DNA from: Corinectria fuckeliana
Taxonomy: Eukaryota > Ascomycota > Sordariomycetes > Hypocreales > Nectriaceae
Assembly (NCBI GenBank): GCA_019137255.1
Contig: WPDH01000072.1
Location: forward strand, 1 to 23,759
Length of the DNA stretch: 23,759 nt
Direction: 5' to 3'
Shown here: piece by piece, positions 1 to 10,700 of the stretch
How the letters are laid out: every line of letters begins with the position of its first letter
Numbering within the stretch: position 1 is the first letter of the stretch
Program-made: the position numbers and the translations under genes
The notes under the pieces: generated by a model
Database searches by the model: none
What the model was told of the DNA's origin: nothing
What the model saw: only the letters and a program-made list of their open reading frames with translations

Positions 1-2510
1 ATCTATTTTATCTCCTAATATCTTATTAACTTGTTTTATTATAATAATCTATAGATTAATTAAACTATTATTATCTAATAAGTCTTATAATTCTAATCGC
101 TCTATAAGATTATTAGGTTTTATAAAGTTATTACTATTTTTAGCTTATATAGCTAATAGGATATTATTTATAATCTTAAGTAATAAATTATATAATAATA
201 TTATACTTACTATCTTATATAGTAAGCTAAACTAATATAAAGTATTATTAAGAAAAGTAACTTATCTTATAGCTCTCTTAGTAAGAGGGGAAGAGAGTAA
301 AATAGTCTTAAATATAGTCTTAACACTTTTAATCTTAAGAGTGCTTTTCTTTTCTTATAAAGTCTTAGTTTAAGGTTATTATTACTAAGTGTATTAGATC
401 TCTTTCTACTATTATATTTCTCTTAGAGATATTATAAGTAGTGCTTAAATTTATAACTTAGTAAGGTCTAAAAAAGACTTTATAGCTATTATATTAAGAC
501 TATCTTTCTTACTAATATCTTTATTATTAAAAACCTCTCTTATATTAATTTAGTCTAGAATTTTATAAGTATATTTCTTATAAGCTTTTATATCTTTTTT
601 ATATCTTAGATTAAAGTATTCTTACTTATTAAACTATATATTAGTAAAGATTATAACCTTCTTACCTTAAGTTATTAGTATATAAATTATATATTATAAC
701 TTACTCTTATAGCTAATAAGATACCTAATATAAGCTCTCTCTATAAGTAAGCTTAAAAACTTATATAACTTAATATGTTTTAAGATAGCTATAGTTATTA
801 GGTAAGTTAAGCACTTAAAGATCTTAATATATACTTATAAGAGCTTTATATTCTTAGAGATATAACTATATATAAAGATATTATCTCTAATCTAGTCTTA
901 CTAAAGCTAGTAGAAGGTTACCTACTAGTTTTTCCTTTAATAAGATATATAGTTAAGAAGGTATACTACTATATAGTATATCTTAAAGGTAAGCTCTTCT
1001 AAGAGTCTTAACTTCTTAATTATAATCTTACTCTTAATCTTAATAATCTTTTCTAATATCTTAGCACTCTTGTTTTATATTAGGGTTAATAAGACAGACT
1101 TATAGATAATTATACTATTATTCTTAAAGATCTCTCTTTTCTCTTTAGTAAAAAGAGCCTTCTTATTATTATACTATAAGAGTAAGATCTTAAGACTATA
1201 TTAAGTTTATAGCTAGGCTTATAGCTTTTTAAATATGCTTTTAATATTTAACTTTATCTTTAAGAGGTAAAAAAATGTATTTTTATTATTATATTTATAA
1301 ATAAGACCTAATAATAGTAGCTATTATATATAAGCACTAAAAAGTAATAAAAATTATAATTTATTACTTTTTTAGACCTCTAAGAGATATAGTTTAAAGA
1401 CTTTCTTAAGACTATTATTATTACTTTTATTATAGTATAAACCTGATATTTCTTAAGAAGAGGTTTTTTAACTCTTACTCTTAAACTTAATAAGGCTAGC
1501 TAATTAAGAGCTTTCTACCTTATATAACTATATTATTAATACTAAAGCTTAGTATTCTCTTTAAGAACTGTTTTAAGCTTTAAGACTATTATAACTAGAG
1601 GGCTCTAAATAGATACTCTTATTAAAATAACTTACTAGCCTATATAGAGCTATATAAAGGCTACTATTTTAGATAATCCTTTTATTTAAAGAACCTTTAC
1701 TTTCTAATCCTAAATAATACTATTACTATATATTTAAAAGCCTAAGATTATATTAAAATATATTCTTAATATATAGTAAGTATACTTAAGTCTAATAAGC
1801 CTGCCTTTAGAAAACCTAAAGTATTAAACTCTTAGGTTAACTATATTTTAGCTCTTTATAAATATCTTATTATCTCTTATATAAGTAGTCTTTTTAACCT
1901 TCTAATTAAAGCCTTTTTTAGAGAACTAGTTAATATAGTTAAAAAAGTAGTATAAGATACTAAAATTATAAATAGTAATATCCCTAATTATAAAGTCTAT
2001 AAAGGTTATATTATATATAGCTATATATAAAGTATTTATATAAGAAATAAGGCTTAGAGGAGGGGTTTAATAAGTAATAGTAATTATCTTTACCTTTTTT
2101 TTTAGACTGCTAATTAGTATATAAGTTGCCTTTTTTGTTAGGGTCTAAGTATTAGCCTTTTTTAGCTCTTTTAAGTACTTATTAAACTGCTTCTTAAGAG
2201 TCTTATCTTACTTAAGGTAAAAGCTTTAGCCCTCTAGGGTATATTTCTTCTTATATAAGGCTAGAAAGTTAAAATATATTTCCCACTATATAGGTATTTA
2301 TATAAAATATCTTTTTTTATAACTTAGGCACTTTTAACTTATAGCTTTAATCTACTAGCTTAACTAAGAAGAGTTTAATAACCTAAAAGCTATTATAAAG
2401 TAAGCCTAAAAAGAATTTAACTTTTTCTTTCTTATATTATTATAAAAGAGGCGTATAATCTTAAGCAGATTATTTATCTTTTTACTCTTACTTTTCTGCC
2501 TTATAATAAG

Positions 2511-3618
2511 CTTATCTTAAGTATAATAGAACTCTTACTAGGGCTTTATTACCTTTAAGAACTTTCTTTTAGCCCTCTTCTTATTAATAGTGATTATTTT
2601 ATATATAATATAATTCTTTTAGGCCTTCTTAAACTAGTTAGCCTAGGCTTCTTAATCTCTTAACTCTTTCTTAGTTATTAAAGCCTAAAACTTTATCTTA
2701 ACTTTATAGATATTATCCTCTTCTTTAGGATTAATAAAGAGCTTAAGATAGCTAATAATCTCTTTAAGATCTTATATTTTCCTAATATATATAGTATAAC
2801 TACCTAAAAGAGTCTTTAAGATAGATATCTTAAGCTTATTTAGCTTCTTCTTCTTAAGAGTCTTATTTTATAAGCTCTTATCCTGCCTTACCTACTAAAG
2901 CATAAATAGCCTGTTATTATTAGCTTACTTAATATTATAGTTTTACTACTAATCTTTAAGGTTAAGCTAATAAATCTATATAGTAAGAGTCTTTTTCTTA
3001 TTATTATTAATACCTAAAAAGTCTAGCCTTTTAGGCTTTAAAGAGAAGTCTCTCTTATTAATAACTAGTATAAGGTCTAATACTAGATTATTAATACCTA
3101 ATATAGTCTTTAAGCTAATATATTTTTAGATTTTATATATTATAGCTAGAGTATAAATATACTCTAGCTATAAGGTCTAGTTCTTAGCCTTTTTTAGCTT
3201 AAAAAGAAAGTCTAAAAATACTTTTATACTATTTATATTTATTATATTAGTAGCTAAAAGTGCGCTAAGTACTTAGTAGGTGAATTACTTTAGATTATAT
3301 AAATCGCTTAAATTAGAATTTATAAGCCTTAAGAGTAATTACTTAGCTAAGAGAGGAATTAGTTACTTATAGGTCTTTTCCTAATATTAAAGATAATACT
3401 AGATTAATACTAAAAGCTAGAATTCACTTAAAAAGTTACTACTAGGCTTATAACTATTAATATAACTATGTATATTATGTAACTATACTAAGCTAGGAAA
3501 AGAGGGCAGAATAGTAAGTCCCTAAGGGGATCGCTGTTGTCGCTAGATGCCTAGCATCTAAGGCAGAAATATGGATGGTGCCCGATAGCGGGCCTGACTA
3601 GTAGTCCTACCACTAATA
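2511..3618 (-). repeat. Left arm of ~1.1 kb inverted repeat (copia LTR plus gag)
   Basis: The reverse complement of this stretch aligns almost base for base with 15407-16513, and most differences are C/T or G/A transitions. The LTR tip reads TATTAGTGGTAGGACTAC on the minus strand against TGTTGGTGGTAGGACCAC in the right copy, so the terminal TG has become TA here. Homology stops at about 2511 because the right copy is interrupted there, not because the left element ends. The two arms are two insertions of one family in opposite orientation, or one inverted copy. Confidence 0.85.
3519..3613. repeat. Hairpin cluster in the left copia LTR tip
   Basis: Within about 95 bases there are an intact 15-base palindrome with 6-bp arms (3545-3559, AGATGC-CTA-GCATCT), an intact GC-rich 14-base hairpin (3580-3593, GCCCG-ATAG-CGGGC), and two decayed palindromes (3519-3530, TCCCTAAGGGGA; 3601-3613, GTAGTCCTACCAC). 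The same four sit in the right copy at 15412-15506. The stretch keeps near-normal base composition beside strongly AT-rich sequence. Confidence 0.75.
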
Positions 3619-3701
3619 ATAACAGACCTATAGATATGGGTAGTACTTTTATGTAACTCACGGTCAGAACTGTAGCCGCTATAACGGGGATTCTCAGAAT
3701 C

Positions 3702-4061
3702 ATGCGGGAGCGTTTTTTTCCAGCATCAAGTCCGCGAGTTCAAGTCCTCTCCGACCTTCATCTCGAGGTCGGACAGCAATACTCATCCTACACCTTCCTA
3801 GCATCCGCGCCGCTACTCCTCCTCGCCGGCGACATTGGCCGGCTCAAGGACTACGACGGATACCTCCATTTCCTCCACGCCAAAGCTACGCGATACACCG
3901 AGGTATTCCTGGTGCTCGGAAACCACGAGTTCTACCATCTCGAGTACGAAAAGGGATTGGCGCTGGCACGGTGTTTGGGGCATCTTTATACTAATAATAT
4001 TCGTCGTCCTCAGAAGTGCTCTATATCTTCCATGCATGCATGCCTTCTCCGAAGTCACTGA
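3702..4061 (+). pseudogene. Calcineurin-like metallophosphoesterase, N-terminal fragment
   Basis: The first 90 or so codons match the start of a fungal calcineurin-like phosphoesterase: the first metal-binding motif (SDLHLE), the second (LLLLAGDIGRL) and the third (VLGNHEFYHLEY) occur in the right order and spacing. After LALAR the frame turns into unrelated sequence and stops at 4061. The second half, which should carry the later histidine motifs including GHxH, is absent here and in the next 500 bases. Without those ligands the product could not form the two-metal site, so this is read as a truncated relic. The ATG lies only about 80 bases inside the copia LTR tip. An unrecognised intron leading to a distant exon cannot be fully excluded, but no continuation was seen. 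Confidence 0.7.
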
Positions 4062-4585
4062 TTCACAAAGGCTCCCACGCAACCGATACTTCCCGTTCGT
4101 GATAGTCTAGGCATCCTGTCGTCTACTTGCCGAAAGGACCTGTCACAGCATGTCACCGACCTTCTTCAGGCTCAAAAGCCCGTAAGCGTCGCCGTATTTC
4201 TTGGGACCAAATCACCCTATTCTTCTCTCAGCTGGGGCGAGGTTGTAGGCTAGGCAATGCATGCTCTACTCTCGGAATCAGTCCGACACAGAGCCGTGCA
4301 AAACTCCTTACGATGAAAACAGAGGCAGAGGGCGGGGCCTAGCTTTCCACGGAAGCCGTCCGAATACTGGTCCAGCTCCGGAGCTCCCATTGTTGCACAT
4401 GTCCGTGAGGCGATGGTTGACGAATTTGAGTTGAACAATCTGGCAGACCACATGGGAACCTCTGCATGGTTCAGAACGGCTCTGCTTGTCCTTCACAGGC
4501 CCAAGAGAAGGTACATGCTGCCACAATGGAAACGGTGGCTAGGTAAAGTCTCCAGCCAGCGGATCATCAAGGCAGTTCGGCCGGT
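4062..4585. other. Gene-free stretch between two pseudogene fragments
   Basis: Only short open frames occur (for example 4413-4622 plus, 69 codons), and none resembles a protein I recognise. The composition is like that of the genes, not the RIP blocks. It probably contains decayed remains of the phosphoesterase 3' part and of the N-lobe of the kinase that follows, but neither can be traced. Confidence 0.5.
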
Positions 4586-5104
4586 GGGTGTCAACGACTT
4601 CACAGTTGTCCAATCATTTTAGGCGCACCACCCTTACAGACCAGCCCAGACGTCCACGCGCTGCGTCTTGAGCGCTCTGTCGTCGGATGCATTCGCACAT
4701 ACATCGTGGACCACCCCGACGAACCGCCGCCGATGGATATCCGCCTCCGAATGGCCACCGATTTCGCCGAGGGCATGAACCATCTCCATGAGAATGGCGT
4801 CACATGGTACGACGCCTCGACTCGCAACGCCCTCTTCTTTGATGATTTTCGAATCAAACTCTGCGACTTTGGGACGGCCGTTATGGAAGGCTCCGAGTTC
4901 AAACAGGTCTAGTCATACGAGACTCGGTATTCACTGCCCTTGCGAGGCCGAGCAATAGACGAGTTACCGCCTTTGGAGAGAGAGCTCTTCGCCCTCGGCT
5001 CGGCTATTTACGAGCTTGCAGAGTGGAAGGTGCCATACCATGGCTTGTCGGAGGACGAGGTAGACTTAGAAGTTTACAATGATGAGCAGCCAAACTTGAC
5101 TGGG
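4586..5104 (+). pseudogene. Protein kinase fragment with an in-frame stop
   Basis: One reading frame gives the middle of a eukaryotic-type protein kinase. It starts near CQRLHSCPIILGAPP, runs through LRLERSVVGCIRTYI (hinge region), then the catalytic loop as WYDASTRNALFF, where the aspartate and asparagine of the HRDxxxxN loop remain but His-Arg do not, then LCDFGTAV (DFG motif) and, after the activation segment, LFALGSAIYELAEWKVPYHG. The frame is broken by a TAG at 4910-4912 and then resumes unchanged for about 60 codons. The glycine loop, the VAIK lysine and the last C-lobe helices are missing. A CAG-to-TAG change would fit RIP or ordinary decay. It resembles the expanded, atypical kinases common in filamentous fungi. 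Its tail runs into the 3' end of the opposing DUF7924-like frame. Confidence 0.75.
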
Positions 5105-5124
5105 TGCTTTAGTTTATGCTTACA

Positions 5125-6528
5125 TCACTCCTTCCTACCCTTCCTCCTCTTAGCCGCCCCTGGATCTGTAAATGAAGTGTCCGGAGTACGCCTTTCCCGC
5201 CCCGTATCGCCCGACTTGCTGTCCTGCTCAACAGGTAGTGACACAGCGTCAGCGTCCGACTGCGATGAATGATGGCTCTCCAAGTCCTGGGAAAGACCTG
5301 TCTCTGGAAGCGATGGGACACCGAAGCCTGAGCTTGCTGGCAACTGGTTGATAGCCGAGCAGATCTTCTTAAAGTGAGCCGGCATCCATATATCATAGAC
5401 ATTCTTCGTGAAACGATATGCTGTCCACTTCTCCTTGCCATCTAGTGTTGTAAAGTCATACGTATGGATCGGATGGCGGTAGTACTTAGTGCTCTTACCA
5501 TCTACCACTGGATAGTGACCGTAGATCCGTACTGACCTATGGTCATGCGAGATAGAAAAGGCAAGGATATGCCGGTGGACCTCATCCTCACGCTTCACAG
5601 CACGAAACAGCTCAGCGACGGCCCGTACCGCAAGGGTCATGCTGTGGGCGTTCTGGCGGTCTGCTACATCCAGCGCTGCAGCACCGCACTTCACCTCGCA
5701 CGTTAGGAACGGGAAGTACATATAGTACGTGCCCATGAAGAAGGATTGGTCTCCAGCGATAAAGTCGCCAAGGAATGGTGATAGCTTAGCGAGCTGGTCG
5801 TCGGTGAATGCCTCGCGTCTAAAGCCCACAGAGTAGTCAGGTTGGGGGCGAGTCCCAGTCAGCGGGATCGAGTTGTTCCAGCCCTCGTTGACGCTCTCTA
5901 TCAAGATGTCCAGGTGCTTACCGCCGAATGTGGCAAGATTCTCAGCCGACGGAACGATAAGCCGACTGATGTCTTGAATGACTCGGGCCTCATTTCTGAT
6001 ATGGATCTTTTGGCAAGTGGATTCGAAGACATCATCGCGGAACGGCGAATCCTTGGGAACCGCTTGGGTCGCCTCAAACAAAGTCCTAGCAAGACCTTTG
6101 CTTGCGCTGGTAATATCCAGGCTGGACTTGACCATGAAACTGCCCTTGGTCTCGAGTAGGGTCTCATAGCGCGGATCTCGGTAGGGTGCACTCCTCTCTT
6201 CCCTCTGATCGCTAGGTGTTGTGGACGCGGCAGAATTTGATCGCTTGCGGACAAGAGACGACTGGGACCTCTTTCGGGCAAGTAAATGCTCCATGTCGAG
6301 TTCGAAGTATTCATGCGGCCACCGCCCTTCTCTCACCCAAAAATCGATCGGGTTGATCGGCTCGTGTGTGCCACCATTGTTGGTCGCAGGTCTGTCGAAA
6401 GTATTCTCCACAGGAGATAATCCAGGAGATGGCCGAGACCGCTTCTGAGGGGAGTCAAGGTCGCGATCGAGTGCGTTGAGGGGTCGTTTCGTACCACGTT
6501 TGCCAGGTGTCGCGGAACCCTTCGACAA
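5125..6528 (-). CDS. DUF7924-like protein with PD-(D/E)XK nuclease-like signature
   Basis: This is a 467-codon open frame. The N-terminal 125 residues are basic, Ser/Pro-rich and low complexity (KRGTKRPLN, QKRSRPSP), suggesting nuclear localisation. The globular part runs from about residue 130 to 385, and the tail is charged, ending KRRKGRKE. I recognise the globular part as the fungal DUF7924 type from overall pattern only. It contains Pro-Asp at 230-231 (QPDYSVGF), Glu-x-Lys at 278-280 (FLTCEVKCG) and ADRQNAHSM just after, which is the order of a PD-(D/E)XK nuclease core; nuclease activity is inference. The first codon used here is TTG. The frame stays open upstream to a stop at 6676-6678 without any ATG, and the first in-frame ATG is at 6294 (residue 79). 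The start may therefore be lost, frameshifted or on a missed exon. It is transcribed away from SLA2. It may be a live gene or a recent pseudogene. Confidence 0.6.
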   Translation of the reverse strand: MSKGSATPGKRGTKRPLNALDRDLDSPQKRSRPSPGLSPVENTFDRPATNNGGTHEPINPIDFWVREGRWPHEYFELDMEHLLARKRSQSSLVRKRSNSAASTTPSDQREERSAPYRDPRYETLLETKGSFMVKSSLDITSASKGLARTLFEATQAVPKDSPFRDDVFESTCQKIHIRNEARVIQDISRLIVPSAENLATFGGKHLDILIESVNEGWNNSIPLTGTRPQPDYSVGFRREAFTDDQLAKLSPFLGDFIAGDQSFFMGTYYMYFPFLTCEVKCGAAALDVADRQNAHSMTLAVRAVAELFRAVKREDEVHRHILAFSISHDHRSVRIYGHYPVVDGKSTKYYRHPIHTYDFTTLDGKEKWTAYRFTKNVYDIWMPAHFKKICSAINQLPASSGFGVPSLPETGLSQDLESHHSSQSDADAVSLPVEQDSKSGDTGRERRTPDTSFTDPGAAKRRKGRKE

Positions 6529-7772
6529 GTTAGTTTCGGCGCCTGCACAGTGGTAAAGATGGGAATGCCGTACGGGTCGAGATGGGGTCTTCTTGGTTAG
6601 GGATGGGTGCGGTTGATCGCATTCAGTGGGCTCGGTGCTTCTGTGCTTCTGGATTCCTTGGGGTCGCTGTCCTGTTTATTGTCAGCGAGGGTATCGCGGA
6701 AATCGCTCGGCGCTTCATGAAACAAATACCTTGATCCTTTGGCGCCGACCATGTGGTTCCCTCCTGGGCGGCCAGCTGTGCTCGAGTGCGAGCCATGGCG
6801 ACGAGAATTCTGGGGAGCGACGATGTGTATGCTTGTCTATGCGGATGGAGCCTTTGGCGCAGGCCAGAAGACCAGCCAGCATCCGTCAGCCAACAGTTAA
6901 GCTCCGTTCATCTCGATATGAGCGAAACCTTGATAAGATTCTAGAGATCTGCCGGAGTCAGCGGAGCGGAGGAGATGGTAATGAGTGCGCCTGTCTTGAC
7001 ACGTAGACGTGAACGAGGCGTGGAAAGCGTCAAGGCCGTCAGCCATCAGGTTGTTGTGGATGATTTCCGATTGTGATTGATGAAAGGAGGAAGCGCTCGT
7101 CCAGTAGGATAGGTGGGGGCCTAAGAGGCAGCTTATTAGTTAACTCGCCGGGTACATAACTGTATGTAGGCAGTTAGCTACATGGAATAGCGCACCAGTA
7201 GAATATCAGATTGGCAAGATAGTGGGGTGGAAGCTAAGATAGGGTGTTTGTGACTACATCAAGGTTATATATACTGTACACTTACTAGAGCTGAAAGACT
7301 AGGCCAGGTCTAGGGTAAGTTGGCCTGGGCTACCCTGTACCTACCCACTAATGCAGACAGACGTAACGCTTATGACGCCGCCCGCAGGTCAGGTTAGGCA
7401 ACCAGGCAACCTTGGGAGCCAGCCACTAAAAGGTGTCGCACCCGCAAAGCCGAGTCCGAGCAAAGACATCGCCTCGAAATTTGTCACTGCTGACGACGAC
7501 TGCCTCTCTCTCGCTCTCGCTCTTCGTCTCAGAGTCACTTTGCTCCCTCTGCTAATACCGTCTTTTCAGCGTCACTACTCGCGCCGGTGTTGTCGGCCCA
7601 CCTCCTCCGTCCTTCGTCTCGTGATCCCAGGGGTTCCGCCTGATAGCTCCCCTCTCAAGCTAATCTTGCTGCCTTCGCACGACAGTCTCCTTCACCACAA
7701 CTCCTTCACCGCGACTCCTCCGCCACCACCTGCCGACAGCATCGCGGAGCTCTTCCGCCACCAGCTGCAAGA
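6529..7772. promoter_or_regulatory. Divergent intergenic region, SLA2 leader and promoter
   Basis: About 1.24 kb between the DUF7924-like frame (minus) and SLA2 (plus). The part nearest SLA2 (about 7500-7745) is a CT-rich tract on the coding strand (CTCTCTCTCGCTCTCGCTC near 7504), typical of fungal promoters and 5' leaders. No clear TATA box was seen close to the start. A short hairpin (ATGTAG/CTACAT arms, about 7164-7184) has no evident role. Small open frames here, including one from 6626 and one from 7351 that runs across SLA2's first exon, have no protein-like character. Confidence 0.5.
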
Positions 7773-10700
7773 ATGGCTACCGTGCGTGGCATGGAACACA
7801 CCAAGTGCGTGGCGAGCGGTTGCGCCGGACGAGGCGGATGCTAACTTGGGCGTCTCCAGGACCGACCAGGAACTTGCCATCAACATCAAGAAAGCTACCA
7901 GCACCGAAGAGATCTCCCCCAAGCGCAAGCACGTACGAGCATGCATCGTCTACACCTGGGACCACCGGTCCTCGACCGCCTTCTGGTCGGGCATCAAGGT
8001 GTACGTCGACGCGGCTCCAGAACATCCTCCTCTCCGCCGCTGCTAATCTCGCCATGACAGCCAACCGATCCTCGCCGATGAAGTCCAGACCTTCAAAGCC
8101 CTCATCACCGTCCACAAGGTTCTCCAAGAAGGCCACCCCAGCGCCTTGAAGGAGGCAATGGCCAATCGCGGCTGGATCGACAGCCTCAACCGCGGCCAGT
8201 CCGGCGAAGGCATGCGCGGTTACGGCCCCCTGATCCGCGAATACGTCTACTACCTCCTCGCGAAGCTCTCCTTCCACCACCAGCACCCCGAATTCAACGG
8301 CACGTTCGAGTACGAGGAGTACCTAAGCTTGAAGGCCATCAACGACCCCAACGAGGGCTACGAGACCATCACCGACCTGATGGTGCTGCAGGATAAGATT
8401 GAGCAGTTCCAGAAGCTCATCTTCTCCCACTTCCGGAACGTCGGAAACAACGAGTGTCGCATCGCGGCGCTGGTACCTCTCGTACAGGAGAGTTACGGCA
8501 TCTACAAGTTCATCACCAGCATGCTCCGTGCCATGCACACCAGTCAGTGAATCATTTCACATGACGAGAGACAAGGCTAACAACAACCAGCGACTGGCGA
8601 CGATGAGGCCCTAGAGCCGCTCCGACAGCGATACAACGCCCAACACTACCGACTCGTCAAGTTCTACTACGAGTGTTCAAATCTCCGATACCTCACCAGC
8701 CTCATCACCGTCCCAAAGCTGCCCCAAGACCCGCCAAACCTCCTATCCGAAGACGACGAGGCTCCCGCACTCCCCGCCCGACCGAAGCAAGAGATCGAGC
8801 GACAGCCGTCCCCCCCCAAACATGCCAAGAATGAGGAGCCCGATGAGATGTCGGAATTCTGGAAGGGCGAGCTGGATCGTCAGAACCGCGAATACGAAGA
8901 GCAGCAGCGCGTTCTCGAAGAGCGCCAGAACCAAGCGCTGCTGGCACAACAGCAAGCGCAGCTCCAAGCGCAACGCGAGTTTGAGGAGCAGCAGCGCAGC
9001 CTGATGGAGCAGCAGCAGCGGGAGCAGGAGGCTCTGCTGGCTCAGCAGGCGCAGTGGCAGACTCAGGGCCGTCTGGCCGAGTTGGAGCGAGAGAACCTGA
9101 ACGCCCGAGCCCAGTACGAGCGAGACCAGCTCATGCTCCAGCAGTTCGACCAGCGCGTCAAGGGTCTGGAGAGCGAGCTGGCGCAGTTCCAGAACAGCAT
9201 CGGCCAACAAATCTCGAGTAAGGACGACCAGATCCGAGCGCTGCAGGAACAGGTCAACACGTGGAGGACCAAGTACGAGGCACTCGCCAAGCTCTACTCG
9301 CAGCTGCGACACGAGCACTTGGACCTCCTCCAGAAGTTCAAGTCGGTCCAGCTCAAGGCTGCCAGCGCCCAGGAGGCCATCGACCGCCGGGAGAAGCTGG
9401 AGCGCGAGATCAAGACGAAGAACCTGGAGCTGGCCGACATGATCCGCGAGCGCGACCGCGCCCTGCACGATAAGGACCGTGTGAGCGGCAGCAACAAGGA
9501 CGAGGTGGAGAAGCTGCGACGCGAGCTCCGCATGGCAACGGACCGGGCCGACAACATGGAGCGCAGCAAGGGCAACGAGCTGTCGACGATGCTGGCCAAG
9601 TACAACCGCGAGATGGCGGACCTCGAGGAGGCTCTCCGCAACAAGTCACGAGCTCTCGAGGATGCCCAGGCGAAGGTGCGGGATGGCGACTCGGATCTGG
9701 AGCAGCTCCTCCGGGACAAGGAGGAGGAGCTCGAGGTCTACAAGGCGGGCATGGACCAGACCCTCCTGGAGCTCAGCGAGCTCCAGCAGAACCAGGGCGA
9801 GACGGACCACGCCCTGGACGGCCAGATCGATGCCCTCATCCTGGCGAACCTGGACAAGATCAACGACATCATCGACTCGGTTCTCCAAGCCGGTGTCGCG
9901 CGTGTCGACGACGCGCTCTACGAGCTGGATTCGTCGATGCAGGCGGGAAACCAGAACGCCTCGCCGGCTTACGTCCTGTCCCAGCTTGAGAAGGCGTCTG
10001 CCAATGCCATGGAGTTTGCCACGGCTTTCAACAACTTCATTGCGGACGGCCCCAACAGCACGCATGCCGAGCTGATCAAGACGGCCAACGTCTTCTCGGG
10101 GGCCATTGCGGACGTGTGCAGCAACACCAAGGGTCTCAGCCGGCTGGCCACGGATGACAAGAAGACGGACTCGCTGATGAACGGCGCGCGGCAGTCGGCG
10201 CAGTCGACGGTGCAGTTCTTCCGCGGGCTCCTGAGCTTCCGCCTCGAGGGGATGGACCCTCTGCAGAAGACGGACGTGGTCATCAACAGCAACAACGACG
10301 TGCAGATGAACCTGCAGAAGCTCAACAAGCTCGTCGAGGCGTTTGCGCCCGGGTTCGGCAAGCTGATGAACAAGAAGGGCGACCTGGGCGACCTGGTGGA
10401 CTCGGAGCTGAGCAAGGCCGCCGACGCCATCGCGGCGGCGGCGGCGCGGCTGGCCAAGCTCAAGAACAAGCCGCGAGACGGCTACTCTACGTACGAGCTC
10501 AAGGTGCACGACTCGATCCTGGACGCGGCCTCGGCCATCACCAACGCCATCACGCGACTGATCCAGGCGGCGACGGCGACGCAGACGGAGATTGTGCAGG
10601 CGGGCCAGGGCTCGTCGTCGCGCACGGCGTTTTACAAGAAGAACAACCGGTGGACCGAGGGACTCATCTCGGCGGCCAAGGCGGTGGCGTCGTCGACCAA

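Larger units (their letters stand above)
1..3618 (-). mobile_element. RIP-degraded Ty1/copia retrotransposon, 5' part
   Basis: On the minus strand this AT-rich block reads as a broken copia polyprotein whose stops are nearly all TAA or TAG, as RIP produces from CAA, CAG and TGG. Reading leftwards from the LTR tip at 3618 there is a lysine-rich gag-like segment (about 3170-2300), then a stretch resembling the copia protease/pre-integrase segment (1790-1729, seen as YTYYILRIYFNIILGF, matching the usual YVPxxxxNLIS pattern), then integrase (VVYLLNYISY near 970-945) and the conserved copia integrase tail (760-700, seen as RAYIRYLISYKS, matching the family's RAxIGYLVGY). Reverse transcriptase is not seen and should lie left of position 1. 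The family call rests on these motifs in the expected order. The LTR's inner end could not be fixed. No intact protein can be made from this copy. Confidence 0.8.

Noticed and set aside
3813..4110. Short frames overlapping the phosphoesterase fragment on both strands
   Set aside because: They are out-of-frame readings of the same codons; the metal-binding motifs occur only in the frame starting at 3702.
7351..8046. 231-codon plus-strand frame covering the SLA2 leader and first exons
   Set aside because: It runs through intron 1 of SLA2 and is in frame with SLA2 exon 2 only by chance; its first half is CT-rich leader.
8743..9468. 241-codon minus-strand frame rich in leucine
   Set aside because: It is the antisense reading of the Gln/Glu coiled-coil codons of SLA2 and has no independent protein character.
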